Of a DNA stretch of 64,000 bases, positions 8,686 through 17,190 are shown piece by piece. Location: NCBI RefSeq assembly GCF_001399975.1, contig NZ_LKBD01000008.1:1-64000 (forward strand), read 5' to 3'. The notes beneath the pieces were generated by a model. That model ran no database searches. It had not been told where the DNA came from and saw nothing but the letters and a program-made list of their open reading frames with translations. Both the position numbers and the translations under genes were made by a program. This DNA is from Pseudoalteromonas sp. P1-9 (GTDB taxonomy: Bacteria; Pseudomonadota; Gammaproteobacteria; Enterobacterales; Alteromonadaceae). Numbering within the stretch: position 1 is the first letter of the stretch; each line of letters opens with the position of its first letter.

Positions 8686-9615
8686 TTAAACCACAAGGTC
8701 AATTTGTTGTAATAAACCGACTTGCCCGTTATTACTCAAATAAAATCCCGACTGACGGACGGCGCCTTTGAGTTCTCCGTCGTTACGAATATTAAGCGGC
8801 GTTTGGACGTGTTGTAGCCCTATGGCGCCAATATTTGCCTCACTTAGCGATATAAGCTTGTCTTCATTCTCATTTTTAACCCATATATGTAGCGACTGAA
8901 AAATACTGTCGTTTTCATCAATAAACCCGTTTGTGTCGTCATCGTATTGGCTAAGGTCGTTAAAGCCGTTACCACTTAGTGCACCAAAAAGCTCGTTGCC
9001 ATTATCAATTTTGCCATTGTTGTTTCGATCAAGTGCTAAATAGCCAAACCCTTTGTCAAGATGTGCTATTTTATCTTGTTCACCATCCGCGTCGATATCA
9101 AAGCCGTGTTCACTAGCGCTTAATGAAACCGGCTTGTTAGTAAAACTAATCACGAGTGGGTCTTTCATATTTATGGTTTCAATTGACCGTTGATACTCGG
9201 TATGAGTTTGATCAAACGCCAACTTGAACTCAAACCTGATCTCCCGACCACTTTCAAGCTTGAGCTCTCCCGCAAGCTTTAGGTCGTTACTTTGATGTTC
9301 ATGGTTTAGTCGTTCAACGATAAATTCGATAGGGCCGTCTGGTTGACTCGTGGCTGCTTCTACCGGTTGGCTCGCGTCAGGCTGCTTGACTTCGTTTTTG
9401 TCGAACCAATCAATTTCTTTGCCGGTAAGCTCTTGAATAAGTAATTTTAGAATATGAATTTTAGCATCGTCTTCGAGTGAAATATCATCTAAAGAATGTT
9501 CTACCTTCTCTACACTTGGTGCGCGTGGCGGGGTGATGGGAGTTTCTCGCCGCTCTGATTCAAATTCACTGACATACGTGTTTTCAAGTTTTACATTTGC
9601 GCTTTCAATTTTCAT
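8686..9615 (-). CDS. EF-hand calcium-binding protein, hypothetical
   Basis: The 309-residue protein has no signal peptide. Its first 100 residues are polar and disordered-looking, and it then carries calcium-binding loops: DIDADGEQD, LALDRNNNGKIDNGNELFG and YDDDTNGFIDENDSIF. These match EF-hand-type D-x-[DN]-x-[DN]-G spacing, followed by LHIWVKNENEDKLISLSEANIGAIGL. Related proteins in Vibrio and Alteromonadales combine a variable N-terminus with this calcium module. The role is unknown, possibly secreted by a signal-independent route. The AT-rich 311-base gap upstream (9616-9926) lies between this gene and the divergent BCCT gene, and I see only promoter-like AT-rich sequence there. Confidence 0.75.
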   Translation of the reverse strand: MKIESANVKLENTYVSEFESERRETPITPPRAPSVEKVEHSLDDISLEDDAKIHILKLLIQELTGKEIDWFDKNEVKQPDASQPVEAATSQPDGPIEFIVERLNHEHQSNDLKLAGELKLESGREIRFEFKLAFDQTHTEYQRSIETINMKDPLVISFTNKPVSLSASEHGFDIDADGEQDKIAHLDKGFGYLALDRNNNGKIDNGNELFGALSGNGFNDLSQYDDDTNGFIDENDSIFQSLHIWVKNENEDKLISLSEANIGAIGLQHVQTPLNIRNDGELKGAVRQSGFYLSNNGQVGLLQQIDLVV

Positions 9616-9926
9616 GTGTCATCCAATTACAATTATCCATAACTTGTCATCGGCAGTGAAAATTTAAAGTTGAGTGTTTTTTGAACATAAAAACCAAGCC
9701 TTCGTTTATTAAAAGTACAATGTGGTTAAAAATGTGAACACAAATGTTTCGATGTATTTAAGATGTCGAATTATTTCTATTGATACTTTAATTTTTGAAA
9801 TTAGTGTGGATTAACATTTTATTTTGAGAGGTTTAATTTCAAAAATGACTTGTTAATATAAAAAGTTAAGAATACATCTCGATATTGCATTATAATAATT
9901 AGAGTACTAAGCAAATTCACTGACTT
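9616..9926. other. 311-bp AT-rich divergent intergenic region
   Basis: No ORF, hairpin or repeat stands out. The sequence is strongly AT-rich and must hold the promoters of the divergent EF-hand and BCCT genes. I cannot single out convincing -35/-10 pairs. Confidence 0.5.
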
Positions 9927-11897
9927 ATGCAAAATAAAACAAACGTTCTAAATAAAGCGGTTTTTTTACCTGCGTCTTTTGTTATATCGGTTCTTTTGAT
10001 TGTGGCGATTATGGCGCCAGAATTTTCCAACGAACTATATAACTCATTGCAATCAACCATAGTTACCAACGGTGGTTGGTTCTACATATTGGCGGTTGCC
10101 ATAATCCTCGGTTTTGTATTGTATTTGAGTTTATCGCGCTTTGGCTCGGTGAAACTCGGGCCGGATCACTCGACGCCAGATTATAAGTTATCAACATGGA
10201 TAGCTATGCTGTTTGCAGCGGGTATGGGCATAGGTTTGATGTTTTTCGGTGTGGCTGAGCCGATTATGCACTATGTATCGCCACCAACCGCTGAAGTCAA
10301 CTCCCTTGATGCAATTAGAGAAGCGATGAAAATAACCTTTTTCCATTGGGGTTTTCATGCATGGGGCATATACGCCATTGTGGCCTTGGTGCTTGCGTAT
10401 TTTAGTTATCGTCATCGTTTACCGCTAACGCTTCGTTCTGCTTTACACCCAATTATTGGCGATAAGATTTATGGCTGGCAAGGGCACGTAGTTGATGTGT
10501 TTGCAGTAGTTAGTACGGTATTTGGCGTGGCCACATCGCTTGGATTGGGAGCAAGCCAAGTAAATTCAGGGCTGAACTATTTATTTGATATCGATGTAAA
10601 CGTGCTTAACCAAGTGCTCATTATGCTTGCAATTACTGCACTTGCGTCTATTTCAGTAGCAACAGGACTTGATAAGGGCATTAAGATTTTGTCTGAAACT
10701 AATATGTTGCTTGCCATTGCCTTGTTGATTTTTATTTTTGTACTTGGGCCTTCGGTATTCCTACTACAGGCTTATGTGCAAAATGTAGGTCAATATTTGT
10801 CTGAAATTGTCTCGAATACATTTAATTTGTTTGCCTATGAAAAGAAAAGCTGGATTGGTGGCTGGACCATTTTTTATTGGGGTTGGTGGCTTGCTTGGGC
10901 ACCGTTTGTTGGATTGTTCATAGCCCGCATTTCAAAAGGGCGCACCATTCGTGAATTTATATTAGGTGTAATGGTTGTACCGACGGCGTTTACACTATTA
11001 TGGATGACCATTTTTGGTAACAGTGCAATTTACCTTGTTGTAGAGCAAGGTTATGTGTCGTTGATGGAGATGGTAAGTAATGACTCGGCCGTTGCTCTGT
11101 TTGTGTTTTTAGAAGCCTTCCCATGGAGTGCATTCTTAACCGGGCTTTCGATATTAATGATTGTTATTTTCTTTGTAACGTCATGCGATTCAGGCGCAAT
11201 GGTAATTAATATGCTGTGTTCAAATGGTGAGGATGATACACCGCTTTGGCAACGCTTGTATTGGGCTATCGGCGTTGGCGTAGTGGCTGCGGTGTTAAGC
11301 TTAGTGGGGGGCTTAAACGCATTACAAACCATGACAATTGCCAGTGCGTTACCCTTTGCCATAGTGTTGCTATTTGCGTGCTTTGGCTTAGTTAAAGCAC
11401 TGCAAATTGAAGCTGCAAAGATGGACAGTTTACAAATGAACATAACGCCGACAAATCATTATGTTGATGGCGAAGACTGGCAAGAAAAACTCAATAATAT
11501 TGTGTCAACTCCTGACAAAAAGAACACAGCTGATTTTATTAATAAAGTCGTAAAGCGGGCGTTTAAGGCGTTGAAAAATCAATTCGAACTTAATGATATT
11601 CAGACTGAGATTATAGTTAAGGATTCAGGGCTTATTTTAAAAGTGTATCATGGCGACGAACATGACTTTGTTTACGGTGTTCATAAGAAAAAACACGTGC
11701 AACCGAGTTTTAACAGCGACGAAGATGATGAATGTTATTATCGCGCAGAGGTGCATTTAGTAGAAGGTGGTCAAGACTACGACATTATGGGATGGTCACA
11801 GAATGCGGTTATTAACGATGTAATTGATCAATACCAAAAGCATATGCACTTTTTACATTTGTTGCGCGATGAGACGGTTACCGTAAGCAATAGCTAA
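9927..11897 (+). CDS. BCCT-family transporter (choline/glycine betaine/carnitine type)
   Basis: The 656-residue inner-membrane protein shows about twelve membrane segments. The family signatures are AAGMGIGLMFFGVAEPIMHY in the first glycine-rich helix and the WTIFYWGWWLAWAPFVGLFIARIS signal (given in parts: WGWWLAWAPFVG, ARISKGRTIREF). GMGIG, rather than the E. coli BetT GIGID, is the motif of sodium-coupled members. A soluble C-terminal extension of about 150 residues (from NITPTNHYVDGEDW) resembles the regulatory tail of BetT-like proteins. It probably imports a quaternary ammonium osmolyte, but the precise substrate cannot be read from sequence. The gene is monocistronic and ends at a strong terminator. 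Confidence 0.92.
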   Translation: MQNKTNVLNKAVFLPASFVISVLLIVAIMAPEFSNELYNSLQSTIVTNGGWFYILAVAIILGFVLYLSLSRFGSVKLGPDHSTPDYKLSTWIAMLFAAGMGIGLMFFGVAEPIMHYVSPPTAEVNSLDAIREAMKITFFHWGFHAWGIYAIVALVLAYFSYRHRLPLTLRSALHPIIGDKIYGWQGHVVDVFAVVSTVFGVATSLGLGASQVNSGLNYLFDIDVNVLNQVLIMLAITALASISVATGLDKGIKILSETNMLLAIALLIFIFVLGPSVFLLQAYVQNVGQYLSEIVSNTFNLFAYEKKSWIGGWTIFYWGWWLAWAPFVGLFIARISKGRTIREFILGVMVVPTAFTLLWMTIFGNSAIYLVVEQGYVSLMEMVSNDSAVALFVFLEAFPWSAFLTGLSILMIVIFFVTSCDSGAMVINMLCSNGEDDTPLWQRLYWAIGVGVVAAVLSLVGGLNALQTMTIASALPFAIVLLFACFGLVKALQIEAAKMDSLQMNITPTNHYVDGEDWQEKLNNIVSTPDKKNTADFINKVVKRAFKALKNQFELNDIQTEIIVKDSGLILKVYHGDEHDFVYGVHKKKHVQPSFNSDEDDECYYRAEVHLVEGGQDYDIMGWSQNAVINDVIDQYQKHMHFLHLLRDETVTVSNS

Positions 11898-11905
11898 TTG
11901 AAATG

Positions 11906-11931
11906 GGGCGAACTCTGTGTCGCCCTTTTTT
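11906..11931 (+). terminator. Rho-independent terminator of the BCCT gene
   Basis: The stem GGGCGA/TCGCCC closes an eight-base loop and is followed by six T residues, nine bases after the stop codon. Confidence 0.85.
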
Positions 11932-12190
11932 ATGTATTCTGGCTAAATGTTGCTTGATATTTTGCTATTTCGTATCTTATGAATGAGAGCGCAGCTTTTA
12001 TTTTAAACTAACAAGACGACTTTCGATGCTGCCCACAACAGCGATAAAATTTGGTGCGGTTGGTAATTATTCTACTCGCTACCAAATTAGCTATTTGAAA
12101 GGACTTATATTGATTTGAATTTTACAAACCTTACGTCTGTAATCTGATAAACTGCGTGGTGCTTATTTATATAACTGATTTCCCATCTTA

Positions 12191-12541
12191 ATGATCTTAT
12201 TTGTAATATTATTTTGCCTAGTAATAGCCGGTTTAGTGTGGTTAAAATTATTGCCGTTTTGGCTCGTCCCTACATACACCGTGATGAGTGTTTTCACCTT
12301 TATTGTTTATGGTATTGATAAGTACAAAGCAAAAAAAGATAAAGTGCGAGTCCCAGAATCGACGCTTCATATTTATGATGTGTTAGGTGGCTGGTTAGGT
12401 GCTGTATTTGCGCAAGCGTTTTTTAGGCATAAAACACTAAAACAACCGTTTCGAAAATGGTTTTTGCTGACAATTAGTGTAAATATTTTGTGTGTTGCAG
12501 TGCTGGCGTTACTACCTGTTTTAACCGATTTTAATGGCTAA
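12191..12541 (+). CDS. DUF1294 small membrane protein
   Basis: The 116-residue protein has hydrophobic segments at about residues 1-16, 22-42 and 94-112. It carries the DUF1294 signature: YGIDKYKAKKDKVRVPE, then LGGWLGAVFAQAFFRHKTLKQPF. These small inner-membrane proteins occur alone or fused to cold-shock domains, and their function is unknown. This copy lacks the cold-shock domain. It has its own upstream region of 293 bases (11898-12190) in which only the BCCT terminator is recognisable. Confidence 0.85.
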   Translation: MILFVILFCLVIAGLVWLKLLPFWLVPTYTVMSVFTFIVYGIDKYKAKKDKVRVPESTLHIYDVLGGWLGAVFAQAFFRHKTLKQPFRKWFLLTISVNILCVAVLALLPVLTDFNG

Positions 12542-12678
12542 CACGCTATTACAGTACCACAATTTTAGCAGTTGAATGCGCGTGAGTTGTTTAATCCGGT
12601 TTTATGATTATAACCGTCTCAATAGAGTTAAATGCGAAACACGCTAATTTTATCAATCAACGTAACAGAGGGTTTTAA

Positions 12679-13089
12679 ATGTTACAAATTTCAAATTCAG
12701 TCAGTATTGCCGATTGGGAGCTTGAGTTAACAGCGATTCGCTCACAAGGCAGTGGTGGGCAAAATGTAAATAAAGTGGCAACTGCAATTCACCTACGATT
12801 TGATATTAAACGCAGCACCTTGCCACAAATTTATAAGGAAAAGCTATTAGCCCTAAATGACAGCCGCATTACTAATGATGGGGTTATTGTTATTAAATCG
12901 CAATCATTTAGAACTCAAGAGTTAAACAAACAAGATGCCCTGGACAGGCTTAAAACGCTTATTCAATCGGCGATGGTTGTGCAAAAAAAACGCAGGGCAA
13001 CAAAACCGACAAAAAGCTCTCAACGAAAGCGGCTAGACAGTAAGAAAAAACACAGTCATACAAAAGCGCTGAGAGGAAAAATTAGATAA
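12679..13089 (+). CDS. arfB: Ribosome rescue peptidyl-tRNA hydrolase ArfB (YaeJ)
   Basis: The 136-residue protein has the class-1 release-factor catalytic core with GGQ at residues 26-28 (RSQGSGGQNVNKVATAIHLRFD). A long basic tail of about 30 residues follows (KKRRATKPTKSSQRKRLDSK...), the part that enters the empty mRNA channel of a stalled ribosome. It lacks the codon-recognition domains of RF1 and RF2. ArfB hydrolyses peptidyl-tRNA on ribosomes stalled without a stop codon. Length and motifs match E. coli YaeJ. The ATG is preceded by GAGG. Confidence 0.95.
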   Translation: MLQISNSVSIADWELELTAIRSQGSGGQNVNKVATAIHLRFDIKRSTLPQIYKEKLLALNDSRITNDGVIVIKSQSFRTQELNKQDALDRLKTLIQSAMVVQKKRRATKPTKSSQRKRLDSKKKHSHTKALRGKIR

Positions 13090-13169
13090 TTTACTGTTTT
13101 AGTATAAAAAATGCGCTAACGATACGTTTTATTCAATTTTATACTTGAAAAATCCCCAATTTAGTCTAT

Positions 13170-13203
13170 TTATGTAAATAGTATGTTAGACATATTTACA
13201 TAA
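13170..13203. promoter_or_regulatory. Inverted repeat before a TonB receptor gene
   Basis: Perfect 11-bp arms TTATGTAAATA and TATTTACATAA are separated by 12 bases that themselves contain TATG/CATA. The element ends 26 bases before the receptor ATG at 13230. It may be a tandem operator or an mRNA leader hairpin. No regulator gene is adjacent. Confidence 0.5.
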
Positions 13204-13229
13204 TAATTAACTAAGTTGCTAGGGAAATT

Positions 13230-15803
13230 ATGAAAATTAAAGCGCTACGTAAGGCAATACTACTTGCCTGCTCATCAACACTCGTCTCAACCATGTCTTA
13301 TTCTGCAATAGCAGAAGAAAATAACACCGAAGAGGTTAAAAAAGACGTCGAAAAAATCGCCGTAGTAGGTACACGCTCTGCACCACGTTCAATCGCCGAT
13401 TCACCTGTACCGATTGATATTATTGGTGGCGATGATCTAGAAAAGCATGGTTCGTCTGACATGCTAGAGCTACTTGTAAGCCAAGTTCCTTCATTTAATG
13501 TGCGTCAACAGCCTATCAGTGATGCCGCAACGTTAATTCGTCCTGTTAATCTTCGTGGTTTATCGTCTGACAGTACTTTGGTACTTGTTAATGGTAAACG
13601 ACGTCACCGTGCATCGGTTATTGCATTCCAAGGTGGTGGTGTGAATGATGGTGCACAAGGACCTGATATCTCGGTAATTCCAAGCATTGCGTTAAAACAA
13701 GTTGAAGTGCTTCGTGACGGTGCTGCAGCGCAATACGGTTCAGATGCCATCGCAGGCGTAATGAACTTTGTGTTAAAAGATTCAGCCGAAGGTGGCAGTA
13801 TCACAGTTAAATACGGTGAGTATTTTGAAGGTGACGGCGACACAACCACAATTGAGGGTAACATTGGCATGCCTTTTACCGATGACGGCTTTGCTAACTT
13901 GTCTTTCGCATTAAAAAATGCTGATGCGACAAGCCGCTCAGTTCAGCGTCCAGACGCTGGAGGTCTCGCTGACGCAGGTAACACTTACATCAATGATCCT
14001 GCGCAAGTATGGGGTAACCCAGAAATCGAAGACGACTTGTCAGTTTTTGGTAACGTGGGCCTTGATTTAGGTAATGATAAAGAATTCTACATGTTTGGTA
14101 ACTATTCTGAACGTGATGCAACAGGTGGCTTTTATTATCGTAATCCACATAACCGCAGTAATGTTTATTCAAACGATGGCGGCGAAACTTTGCTAATAGG
14201 TGATATTGGTCAAGCAAATGGCGGTCCTAGAACATGTGCTGTTGTACCGGCAAACGTACCGAATGTACTTGATACACAAGCATATAAAGATATGGTTGCT
14301 GATCCTAACTGTTTCTCAATGAACATGATTTTCCCTGGTGGTTACACGCCGCAATTTGCTGGCAACATCGTTGATACATCGCTTACCATGGGTGTTGAAG
14401 GCGAGATTAGTGGTGGCTGGTTAGATGAAGTTTATTTTGATTTAAGCGGCTCAGTTGGTCGAAATGCAGCGGATTTCTACCTTTATAACTCGCTTAACCC
14501 ATCACTTGGTTTAGACACGCCAGTGGACTTTGATACGGGTAAATATATTCAACTTGAAAAGACATTTAACTTTGATTTAGTTAAATCACTTGAAGTTGGT
14601 CTGGACGATCCTCTAAACCTTGCCGGTGGTTTTGAATTTAGAGAAGAATCGTTTGAAATAGTGTCAGGTGAAGAAGCATCTTGGAAAGCCGGACCTTACG
14701 CAGACCAAGGCTTTAATATTGGTTCACATGGCTTTAAAGGCTTTGGTCCTGAATCTCAAGGAACTAATACTCGTCGTAACTGGGCGGCATATGTTGACGC
14801 TGAAGCGTATTTGACGGAAAGCTTGCTATTTGGCGCAGCACTTCGTTACGAAGATTATAATACCTTTGGTGATACAGCGAACTACAAATTAACATTGCAA
14901 TATGCTATTTCAGATGATTGGCAGGTTCGTGGTTCAACAAGTACCGGCTTTAGAGCACCGACCGTTGGTCAGGCAAATGTTGTAAACACGGCAACATCAC
15001 TTGTAGGCGGTGAATTAATTCAAAGTTTCTTAGCGCCGCCAACAGATCCACTTTCTGCATTTTATGGTGGTAAAGAGCTGACACCAGAAGAGTCAACAAG
15101 TTATGCATTAGGTACCGTATACGAATATGATGACTTCTTCTTAACAGTAGATTACTACAACATTGAAGTAACAGATCGTATCGCGCAGTCTAGTCAAATT
15201 ACAGTACGTGAAGAAGATTATGCTGAACTTAGAGCGCTTGGTGTACAAAACCCAGAGTTAATCTCGGCTGTTACCTACTTTGCAAATGACTTTGATACTA
15301 CAACACAAGGTGTTGATATTGTTGCTAACTACTCTGCAGATTTACTCAATGGCGCAACAAAATTTGCGTTAGCGTATAACTGGAATGAAACAACGGTTGA
15401 CGCGTTTAACCCTGCAACCACAAGCGACGGTAAAGTAAAACGTTTAGAAGAAGGCATGCCTCAGCACCGTGCTACGTTCACAATTACCCAAAACTGGGAT
15501 GATATTAGCATGTTTGTGCGCGCTAACTACTTCGGCGAATACTTCGCAGTGCATGCCGATGATGATTGTTTAGACGGTTGTTGGAATGAAATTGCGGATT
15601 CATCATTTACCTTTGATGCGGAAGTGAGCTATTTCATTAATGAGAGCTTTAAAGCAGCGGTTGGTGCGAACAACATTTTCGACCAAGAAGCACAAAAACT
15701 ACCAACTGCTTCGTATGGCGTACTAGGTGCTAAATATTACGAAAGTGGTCCGTACGACTACAACGGTGGTTTCTACTACGTGAAATTAAGCTATATGTTT
15801 TAA
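13230..15803 (+). CDS. TonB-dependent outer-membrane receptor
   Basis: The 857-residue protein has a signal peptide (cleavage near YSAIAEE), a TonB-box-like KIAVVGTRS, and a plug domain with DDLEKHGSSDMLELL, LRGLSSDSTLVLVNGKRRH and VEVLRDGAAAQYGSDAIAGVMNF. A 22-strand barrel follows, ending in FYYVKLSYMF. The pattern is that of vitamin/siderophore-type receptors widespread in marine bacteria. The ligand cannot be named. One cysteine-bearing barrel loop (DDDCLDGCWNE, about residue 776) is notable. The ATG has a good AGGGA site, and an inverted repeat at 13170-13203 may regulate it. The gene stands alone. Confidence 0.93.
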   Translation: MKIKALRKAILLACSSTLVSTMSYSAIAEENNTEEVKKDVEKIAVVGTRSAPRSIADSPVPIDIIGGDDLEKHGSSDMLELLVSQVPSFNVRQQPISDAATLIRPVNLRGLSSDSTLVLVNGKRRHRASVIAFQGGGVNDGAQGPDISVIPSIALKQVEVLRDGAAAQYGSDAIAGVMNFVLKDSAEGGSITVKYGEYFEGDGDTTTIEGNIGMPFTDDGFANLSFALKNADATSRSVQRPDAGGLADAGNTYINDPAQVWGNPEIEDDLSVFGNVGLDLGNDKEFYMFGNYSERDATGGFYYRNPHNRSNVYSNDGGETLLIGDIGQANGGPRTCAVVPANVPNVLDTQAYKDMVADPNCFSMNMIFPGGYTPQFAGNIVDTSLTMGVEGEISGGWLDEVYFDLSGSVGRNAADFYLYNSLNPSLGLDTPVDFDTGKYIQLEKTFNFDLVKSLEVGLDDPLNLAGGFEFREESFEIVSGEEASWKAGPYADQGFNIGSHGFKGFGPESQGTNTRRNWAAYVDAEAYLTESLLFGAALRYEDYNTFGDTANYKLTLQYAISDDWQVRGSTSTGFRAPTVGQANVVNTATSLVGGELIQSFLAPPTDPLSAFYGGKELTPEESTSYALGTVYEYDDFFLTVDYYNIEVTDRIAQSSQITVREEDYAELRALGVQNPELISAVTYFANDFDTTTQGVDIVANYSADLLNGATKFALAYNWNETTVDAFNPATTSDGKVKRLEEGMPQHRATFTITQNWDDISMFVRANYFGEYFAVHADDDCLDGCWNEIADSSFTFDAEVSYFINESFKAAVGANNIFDQEAQKLPTASYGVLGAKYYESGPYDYNGGFYYVKLSYMF

Positions 15804-15823
15804 TATATAAGTTATATAACGTC

Positions 15824-15852
15824 AAAGCCCAGCCAAGTTGCTGGGCTTTTTT
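15824..15852. terminator. Bidirectional rho-independent terminator
   Basis: The stem AAAGCCCAGC/GCTGGGCTTT has a six-base loop and a T-run. It sits between the converging receptor and EAL/HDOD genes and reaches the stop codon of the latter. Confidence 0.88.
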
Positions 15853-17083
15853 ATAGCGGGTCTTCTTGCTGAGTGCAGTTATATAAAATATCACTCCACT
15901 TTATCGCTTCATAATAAAACGCTGGTAAATCTGCTTGATCGAGTTTTAGTTTATTACACTGTGATTCTATTTTCTGCCAATTACCAGATTCATAACTAAG
16001 CACTAGTTCAAGAATATTTCGATTGAGATTTTCTTGACCAATTAATGCATCACTAATGTCTTTTCCAAGTGGAAGCTGCTTGATAATTACGTCCATAGAG
16101 CGATCGAAAATGGCGTCTAATAATGAGAAAAGACCAACCAAGAATGATTTACTTTTTAAACTTGGCGCGATTTTTTGCGCAATGACATCGCAAAATTTGG
16201 CTCTAATAGTCGACATGCGAATTAGCTCGTGGGGCTTGTCTTTAGCAAAGTGTGCGGTAACAACTAGATTCAAAAAACGCTTCGCGTTTTGGTCGCCAAG
16301 GTAAATCAAACCTTGTTTAATTGAGTTAATTTCTTCGCGAGTAGGAAACAGACCCGAATTGATAAAGCGTAGTAATTTATAGCAAAGCGCTGCATCTTGC
16401 TCAACCAGATTAGCGATTTTGTCGTAATTGAGCTCTTCTTTTACAAGTTCGGTATAAAGCAACACCACAGTTTGTGAGTGGCTTACCATATCTTGCTGTT
16501 CAATTAATTGTGGGCGACATAAAAAGTATCCTTGAAAGTAATCGAAGCCAAGTTGTTTGGCAAGTTCGAAATCTTCATGAGTTTCAATTTTTGTCGCCAT
16601 TAGTTTGAGGTTTTTCTGTTGCTTTAACTTATTAATATCAGCAATTACCGTGTTTAACGGCGTTCTACTAATATCAAATTTCGCCAAACGGCATAAATTG
16701 CAATAAGGTTGCCAGTCAAAATCGGGAGTGTAGGAATCAAGTGCAAGCACATAGTTTTTGTGAAATAAGCTACGGCATGCTTCATACACTTCTTGATTAG
16801 GCGCGAAGTCTGTCATTAACTCAACAATAAAATCGTTGCTTGGTAATAGCTCAGGCTGCTTTTGCAATATACCAAGATGTGGAAACTTAATTAGCGCTTT
16901 TTTCCCCGAGGTTAAGCGCCGTAACCCGATAATAAATTGACTATCGGCGATAAGTTTTGAGGTGGCAATAACCGGGTCTATGGTAGGAAATGAATTAGCG
17001 CGGCTATTACGAAATAGCAGCTCATAAGCGACTAATCTTTTTTTGTGATTTAATACTGCTTGACGTGCTGTGTAAATTTTCAA
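15851..17083 (-). CDS. EAL-HDOD domain signalling protein, CdgJ/YuxH-like
   Basis: The 410-residue protein starts at a TTG, giving MKIYTARQAVLNHKKRLVAY, which matches the usual N-terminus of this family (YTARQ-x-I-x-N/D). Residues 1-195 form an EAL-type domain in which the EAL motif reads ELL (YELLFR) and the metal-binding set is incomplete, so c-di-GMP hydrolysis is unlikely. Residues 200-400 form an HDOD domain (LVEQDAALCYKLLRFINS, IKQGLIYLGDQNAKRFL). Family members such as Vibrio CdgJ influence motility and biofilm through protein contacts. No ribosome site is obvious before the TTG. The family call is secure, the output is unknown. Confidence 0.88.
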   Translation of the reverse strand: MKIYTARQAVLNHKKRLVAYELLFRNSRANSFPTIDPVIATSKLIADSQFIIGLRRLTSGKKALIKFPHLGILQKQPELLPSNDFIVELMTDFAPNQEVYEACRSLFHKNYVLALDSYTPDFDWQPYCNLCRLAKFDISRTPLNTVIADINKLKQQKNLKLMATKIETHEDFELAKQLGFDYFQGYFLCRPQLIEQQDMVSHSQTVVLLYTELVKEELNYDKIANLVEQDAALCYKLLRFINSGLFPTREEINSIKQGLIYLGDQNAKRFLNLVVTAHFAKDKPHELIRMSTIRAKFCDVIAQKIAPSLKSKSFLVGLFSLLDAIFDRSMDVIIKQLPLGKDISDALIGQENLNRNILELVLSYESGNWQKIESQCNKLKLDQADLPAFYYEAIKWSDILYNCTQQEDPL

Positions 17084-17147
17084 TTTATTTTTAAAATTAG
17101 CGATTTACCTTTCAATTTAGCTTTTTTTAGCGTTTTTGCAATAATAA

Positions 17148-17169
17148 AAAAGGGTCAAATGACCCTTTT
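17148..17169 (-). terminator. Rho-independent terminator of the KfrA-like gene
   Basis: The stem AAAAGGGTCA/TGACCCTTTT has a two-base loop and T-rich sequence on the minus-strand downstream side. It is 22 bases past the stop codon of the coiled-coil gene. Confidence 0.85.
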
Positions 17170-17190
17170 CCAATTCACTAGCTAATATCG

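Noticed and set aside
8872..9130. Possible dockerin (cellulosome) domain in the EF-hand protein
   Set aside because: The calcium loops lack the paired 22-residue duplication and spacing of dockerins, and no scaffoldin is present.
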